Source of the DNA: CAZPUI01 sp964415525
GTDB lineage: Bacteria; Acidobacteriota; Holophagae; Holophagales; Holophagaceae
Assembly (NCBI GenBank): GCA_964415525.1
Contig: CAYQAS010000128.1
Span: 1-11,253, forward strand
DNA length: 11,253 bases
Direction of reading: 5' to 3'
A model generated the notes under the pieces. It did no database searches and was not told the origin of the DNA. It worked only from the letters and a program-made list of their open reading frames with translations. Positions 7,490 through 11,253 of the stretch are shown here, one piece after another. Each line of letters starts with the position of its first letter. Position 1 is the stretch's first letter. The position numbers were made by a program, and so were the translations under genes.

Positions 7490-8188
7490 TCAGGAGCGGA
7501 GGGGCTCCTTTCGACGAAGGGCCGCCACCAGTTCGTGACCGGCGGCGTCGATGTGGCTGCGGATGGCCTGCTCCACGGCATCGGGATCGTGGGATTCCAG
7601 GGCGGCGAGGATGGCCTCGTGTTCCCGGGTATCCGCGGTCTCCCGGCCGGGAACGGCCGTGTGGGCGGTGGCGGAGAAGGAGTTCCACAGCATGCGGGGG
7701 AAGGCGTTCCAGATTGTTCCCAGCAGCCGCGTCAGGAAGGGGCGTTCGCAGGCGTCGTAGAGCACCTGGTGGAAGCGGCGGTTCAGCTCGCGGTATTCCT
7801 CAAGCGAGTCAGCGGTGGTGCATCCGGCCATGCGCTGGTGGAGTCCCCGCATCTCCGTCAGTGCCGTGGCGCTGAGGCGCGTGGCGGCGTGACGGGCGGC
7901 TCGGCCCTCCACGAAGGCCCGGGACGCGTAGAGATCCTCCACGTCTTCGAGGCTGAAGCCAAGCACGCGCACGCCCTTGTACGGAACGTGCTCCAGCAGT
8001 CCTTCTGCGGCTAGGTGCTTGAGGGCTTCTCGCACGGGCATATGGCTCACGCCAAAGGACTGGGATAGGCGCTCCTGTCGGAGCCATTCCCCGGGAGCAA
8101 GGCGTCCCTCCAGGATGTCCTGCCGAAGGCGGTCCATCACCCACTGCTGCAGCTGGCGTGGACTCTCGGGGGCTTGAAGGTCGGTCAT
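7490..8188 (-). CDS. GntR-family transcriptional regulator, FCD subfamily
   Basis: A 232-residue DNA-binding regulator. The N-terminal winged helix-turn-helix (about 10-76) has the usual order: RLRQDILEGRLAPGEWL, RLSQSFGVSHMPVREALKHL, then AEGLLEHVPYKGVRV. The C-terminal all-helical FCD domain (about 80-222) keeps likely metal/effector ligands Asn136 and His140 in ELNRRFHQVLY, His190 in REHEAI and His212 in IRSHI. FCD regulators usually sense small carboxylates or amino-acid-like effectors. The start at 8188 is preferred over the in-frame ATG at 8263 because the longer form would translate through the promoter and palindrome at 8202-8256 and adds a non-conserved leader; the ribosome-binding site (GAGA) is weak. 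It heads the catabolic block and is the obvious candidate to control it and itself. The effector, perhaps a dipeptide, Asp or Arg, is unknown. Confidence 0.93.
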   Translation of the reverse strand: MTDLQAPESPRQLQQWVMDRLRQDILEGRLAPGEWLRQERLSQSFGVSHMPVREALKHLAAEGLLEHVPYKGVRVLGFSLEDVEDLYASRAFVEGRAARHAATRLSATALTEMRGLHQRMAGCTTADSLEEYRELNRRFHQVLYDACERPFLTRLLGTIWNAFPRMLWNSFSATAHTAVPGRETADTREHEAILAALESHDPDAVEQAIRSHIDAAGHELVAALRRKEPLRS

Positions 8189-8201
8189 GGGCAGTCTCGA
8201 T

Positions 8202-8213
8202 ATTATATATAAT
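8202..8213. promoter_or_regulatory. Perfect AT-rich palindrome, likely GntR operator
   Basis: ATTATATATAAT is a 12-bp perfect palindrome made only of A and T in a strongly GC-rich window. It lies 14 bases upstream of the GntR start codon, just downstream of the -10 element proposed at 8228-8233. That is the classical place for a repressor to block transcription, which suggests autoregulation. Because the palindrome contains TATAAT on both strands, it might instead be a -10 element, but no matching -35 was found at the right distance on either strand. Confidence 0.6.
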
Positions 8214-8227
8214 CCTGGCGACCCCTC

Positions 8228-8256
8228 ACAGTAGGCCTGCGTCACGGGACTGTCAA
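8228..8256 (-). promoter_or_regulatory. Sigma70-type promoter for the GntR gene and probably the catabolic operon
   Basis: On the - strand a consensus -35 TTGACA (8251-8256) is followed, after exactly 17 bases, by TACTGT (8228-8233, 3 of 6 matches to TATAAT). Transcription would start near 8221, giving a leader of about 33 bases before the ATG at 8188. The -35 and the spacing are very good and the -10 is weak, as expected for a regulated promoter. Confidence 0.55.
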
Positions 8257-8453
8257 GGGGCATTCCACGCCTTGTTTTTCAAGGCCATGGGCATCCCCGT
8301 TTCACCACTTGAAGGCGACTGGGAGGGCCATATCGGATGCGGGACAGGGGGCGAGGAGGCGCTGGTTCTGCCCATTGGAGGTGAGGGAGGCCTGGGCTGG
8401 ATGCCGATCGGTGGATGGGGCGGCCCGGCTCCTCAAACCACCGGCTCGCGGGG

Positions 8454-8474
8454 GGACAGCATGGTGTGCTGTCC
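8454..8474 (+). promoter_or_regulatory. Hairpin in the dnaJ leader next to the ribosome-binding site
   Basis: GGACAGCA (8454-8461) pairs perfectly with TGCTGTCC (8467-8474) around a 5-base loop, ending 14 bases before the dnaJ ATG, so it falls at the edge of the ribosome footprint. It could be an operator or a translational (possibly temperature-sensitive) control hairpin. It is not followed by a T-tract, so a terminator is less likely. Confidence 0.45.
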
Positions 8475-8488
8475 GATAGACTAGAGGG

Positions 8489-9649
<1,161 letters not shown>

Positions 9650-9654
9650 TCCCA

Positions 9655-9669
9655 GGCGGCCGTGCCGCC
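9655..9669 (+). repeat. Small GC hairpin between dnaJ and the hydrolase gene
   Basis: GGCGGC (9655-9660) pairs with GCCGCC (9664-9669) around CGT, in the 38-base gap after dnaJ. It resembles the stem of the terminator at 10531 but has no T-tract, so read-through into the hydrolase is expected. It may lower downstream expression or protect the dnaJ 3' end. Confidence 0.35.
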
Positions 9670-9687
9670 CTGCCTCCAGGAGTCCCC

Positions 9688-10494
9688 ATGCGACGCTGGT
9701 CCTGCCTTCTGATGGCTCCCGCCCTTCTGGCGGCGGCTCCTGCCACTCGGGAGATGAGCCTCAAGACACCGGATGGCTACACGATCAAGGGCACCCTGAC
9801 CCTTCCGGAAGGCAAGGGCCGCAAGCCCGTCGTGGTGCTGGCTCATCAGTTCCGCAGTGACCGCAATGGCTGGACCTCGCTGGCCACGGAGCTTCATGCC
9901 CGTGGCATCGCGACGCTGGCGCTGGATCTCCGGGGTCATGGGAGCAGCACGGACAAAGCGGGTCAGGCGGTGTCGGTCAGCGATGATTTCGTCGCTTCGG
10001 CCAAGGCCGTCGGCTTTGACCGGATTCCTGGAGACCTGGCACAGGCCGTGAAATGGGTGCGCACTCAGCCTGGGATTCATCCCCGCCGCCTGGGGCTCGC
10101 AGGCTCCTCCGTGGGCGGCTTCTCGGTCCTCCTGGCCGCGGCCAAGGTGCAGCCGGACGCCGTGCTGGCACTCTCACCCGCAGGCAGCATCGCCTTCGGG
10201 GACAAGGCCCGTGTCGAGCTGAAGGAGGCCGTGCAAAAGGCCTTCACCGCGACCTTCGTGATGAGCAGCGAGGAGGACGGCGACGCCGCCGAGAATCTCC
10301 AGGCGCTACGGGAACTGCCCGGCGTCTACGCCAAGCTGTTGAAGGGCAAGGACCATGGTTTCGCATACTTGCCTGAGCAAAAGGACACGATGGCAGTCTT
10401 CTTCGGGGAATACCTGAACCATCCCCATCGAATGGTGAAGCCTGCAGAGAGTCAGACTGGCAAGCCGGAGCCGAAAGCGGACTCGAAGGACTGA
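9688..10494 (+). CDS. Secreted alpha/beta hydrolase (dienelactone-hydrolase-like), substrate unknown
   Basis: A 268-residue alpha/beta-hydrolase. A signal peptide (about 1-17, MRRWSCLLMAPALLAAA) is followed by a core with VVVLAHQF (oxyanion-hole strand and turn), LALDLRGHGSS, the nucleophile elbow AGSSVGG (Ser141) and the catalytic-His motif KDHGF (His223). The acid is probably in the EEDGD stretch (195-199). The tail after about 250 is polar and low in complexity (KPAESQTGKPEPKADSKD). The start at 9688 is chosen over the in-frame ATG at 9646 because AGGAG stands 5 bases upstream, the signal peptide begins there, and the earlier ATG overlaps the dnaJ stop. It could be an esterase, a lipase-like enzyme or a peptidase; nothing here fixes the substrate. 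It follows dnaJ closely and ends before a strong terminator. Confidence 0.85.
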   Translation: MRRWSCLLMAPALLAAAPATREMSLKTPDGYTIKGTLTLPEGKGRKPVVVLAHQFRSDRNGWTSLATELHARGIATLALDLRGHGSSTDKAGQAVSVSDDFVASAKAVGFDRIPGDLAQAVKWVRTQPGIHPRRLGLAGSSVGGFSVLLAAAKVQPDAVLALSPAGSIAFGDKARVELKEAVQKAFTATFVMSSEEDGDAAENLQALRELPGVYAKLLKGKDHGFAYLPEQKDTMAVFFGEYLNHPHRMVKPAESQTGKPEPKADSKD

Positions 10495-10530
10495 AATGCA
10501 AATTTCCCGCTGGAAACGTTGAGAATTTTT

Positions 10531-10559
10531 GGGCGGCATCCGTGCCGCCCGAGTTTTTT
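10531..10559 (+). terminator. Rho-independent terminator after the hydrolase gene
   Basis: GGGCGGCA (10531-10538) pairs perfectly with TGCCGCCC (10543-10550) around a TCCG loop, followed by GAG and six T (10554-10559). It is a textbook intrinsic terminator, 36 bases after the hydrolase stop, and closes the dnaJ-hydrolase unit. Confidence 0.9.
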
Positions 10560-10766
10560 GTTCGTTGCTGTTTTGTCAAATTGGTATGCGCAATAACGTC
10601 ATTCTTCTTGGCGACATGGGTCTGTGCGCCCTGTACTGGGCCAATTTATGTAAACTCACGCCGACGCCTGATGCGCGTTTGCGCCCCTTCTAGATTTGCG
10701 TCGCTGCTGGAAATTTGCAGGAAAGCCACCCTCAACCTCCCCAGCCCCCACAGGAGGACACTGGAT
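10560..10766 (+). promoter_or_regulatory. Structured, relatively AT-rich leader/promoter region of the carboxyltransferase gene
   Basis: This 207-base gap is visibly less GC-rich than the rest. AAATTGG (10578-10584) is an inverted repeat of CCAATTT (10641-10647). Inside it GGCGACA (10610-10616) pairs with TGT-G-CGCC (10623-10630) with one bulge, so a two-tier stem is possible. No confident -35/-10 pair was found; TAAACT (10651-10656) is a possible -10 without a good -35. A strong AGGAGG ribosome-binding site lies at 10752-10757, 9 bases before the ATG. Confidence 0.4.

Positions 10767-11253
<487 letters not shown>

Larger units (their letters stand above)
8189..8488. other. 300-bp divergent intergenic region between gntR and dnaJ
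   Basis: The left third holds the regulator promoter and palindrome. The middle (about 8260-8450) contains no gene I can support. A weak + strand promoter-like pair exists (TTGAAG at 8309-8314 and TATCGG at 8331-8336, 16-base spacer) that could drive dnaJ, but its confidence is low. No CIRCE element (TTAGCACTC-N9-GAGTGCTAA) is present. The right end carries the hairpin just before dnaJ, listed separately. Confidence 0.5.

Noticed and set aside
7273..7581. N-terminal extension of the receptor frame to 7581
   Set aside because: The extra 103 residues are Pro/Arg/Ser-rich, precede a clean signal peptide and overlap the regulator gene. A good ribosome-binding site supports the start at 7272.
891..8188. 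Block as a transposon or integrative element
   Set aside because: No transposase, integrase, tRNA target or matching terminal repeats were seen at either edge. Insertion between dnaK and dnaJ is only inferred from gene order.
8202..8213. TATAAT inside the palindrome as a -10 element
   Set aside because: No matching -35 at 16-18 bases on either strand, while a consensus TTGACA pairs at 17 bases with TACTGT further upstream. Operator is the better reading, though not proven.
8158..8484. 108-codon + strand open frame between gntR and dnaJ
   Set aside because: It starts inside the gntR coding region, runs through its promoter and palindrome, lacks a ribosome-binding site and has a Gly/Trp-rich composition with no recognisable motif.
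10497..10719. 9-bp inverted repeat TGCAAATTT (10497-10505) / AAATTTGCA (10711-10719)
   Set aside because: The arms are over 200 bases apart, flank a terminator and a promoter region, and are short and AT-only apart from one GC step. Chance is the simplest explanation and no mobile element lies between them.

Overview
The window is GC-rich, gene-dense bacterial DNA. A large Oar-like TonB-dependent receptor with an N-terminal carboxypeptidase-regulatory-like domain, together with several 'LLAQ'-type signal peptides, suggests an Acidobacteriota relative of the Holophaga/Geothrix type. That placement is an inference from style; there is no rRNA or other marker here. Both ends of the window are cut inside genes.

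Layout. (1) Positions 1-830, + strand: the C-terminal part of a DnaK/Hsp70 chaperone. (2) Positions 841-880: a long perfect hairpin between convergent genes, probably a shared terminator. (3) Positions 891-8188, - strand: five genes in one direction. In transcription order they are an FCD-type GntR regulator, an outer-membrane TonB-dependent receptor, an exported cyanophycinase-family serine peptidase (S51), an isoaspartyl dipeptidase (IadA) and a YfcC-family inner-membrane permease. (4) Positions 8489-10494, + strand: full-length DnaJ followed by a secreted alpha/beta hydrolase, closed by a clear intrinsic terminator. (5) From 10767 to the right edge, + strand: the start of a biotin-dependent carboxyltransferase (propionyl-/methylmalonyl-CoA type).

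The most interesting part is the five-gene - strand block. It reads as a self-contained locus for scavenging cyanophycin (multi-L-arginyl-poly-L-aspartate) or related isoaspartyl peptides. The receptor would bring material across the outer membrane. The exported cyanophycinase would cut the polymer to beta-Asp-Arg (or beta-Asp-Lys) dipeptides. YfcC would carry products across the inner membrane and IadA would split the isopeptide bond to free Asp and Arg. The GntR regulator would sense a product. Catalytic residues of both enzymes are intact. The regulator has a sigma70-like promoter followed by a perfect AT-rich palindrome that looks like an autoregulatory operator. The substrate itself is inferred, not shown.

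The block sits in opposite orientation between dnaK and dnaJ, genes that are adjacent in many bacteria. It may have been inserted between them, although no transposase, integrase or terminal repeats are visible. No tRNA, rRNA, CRISPR array or insertion sequence was found.
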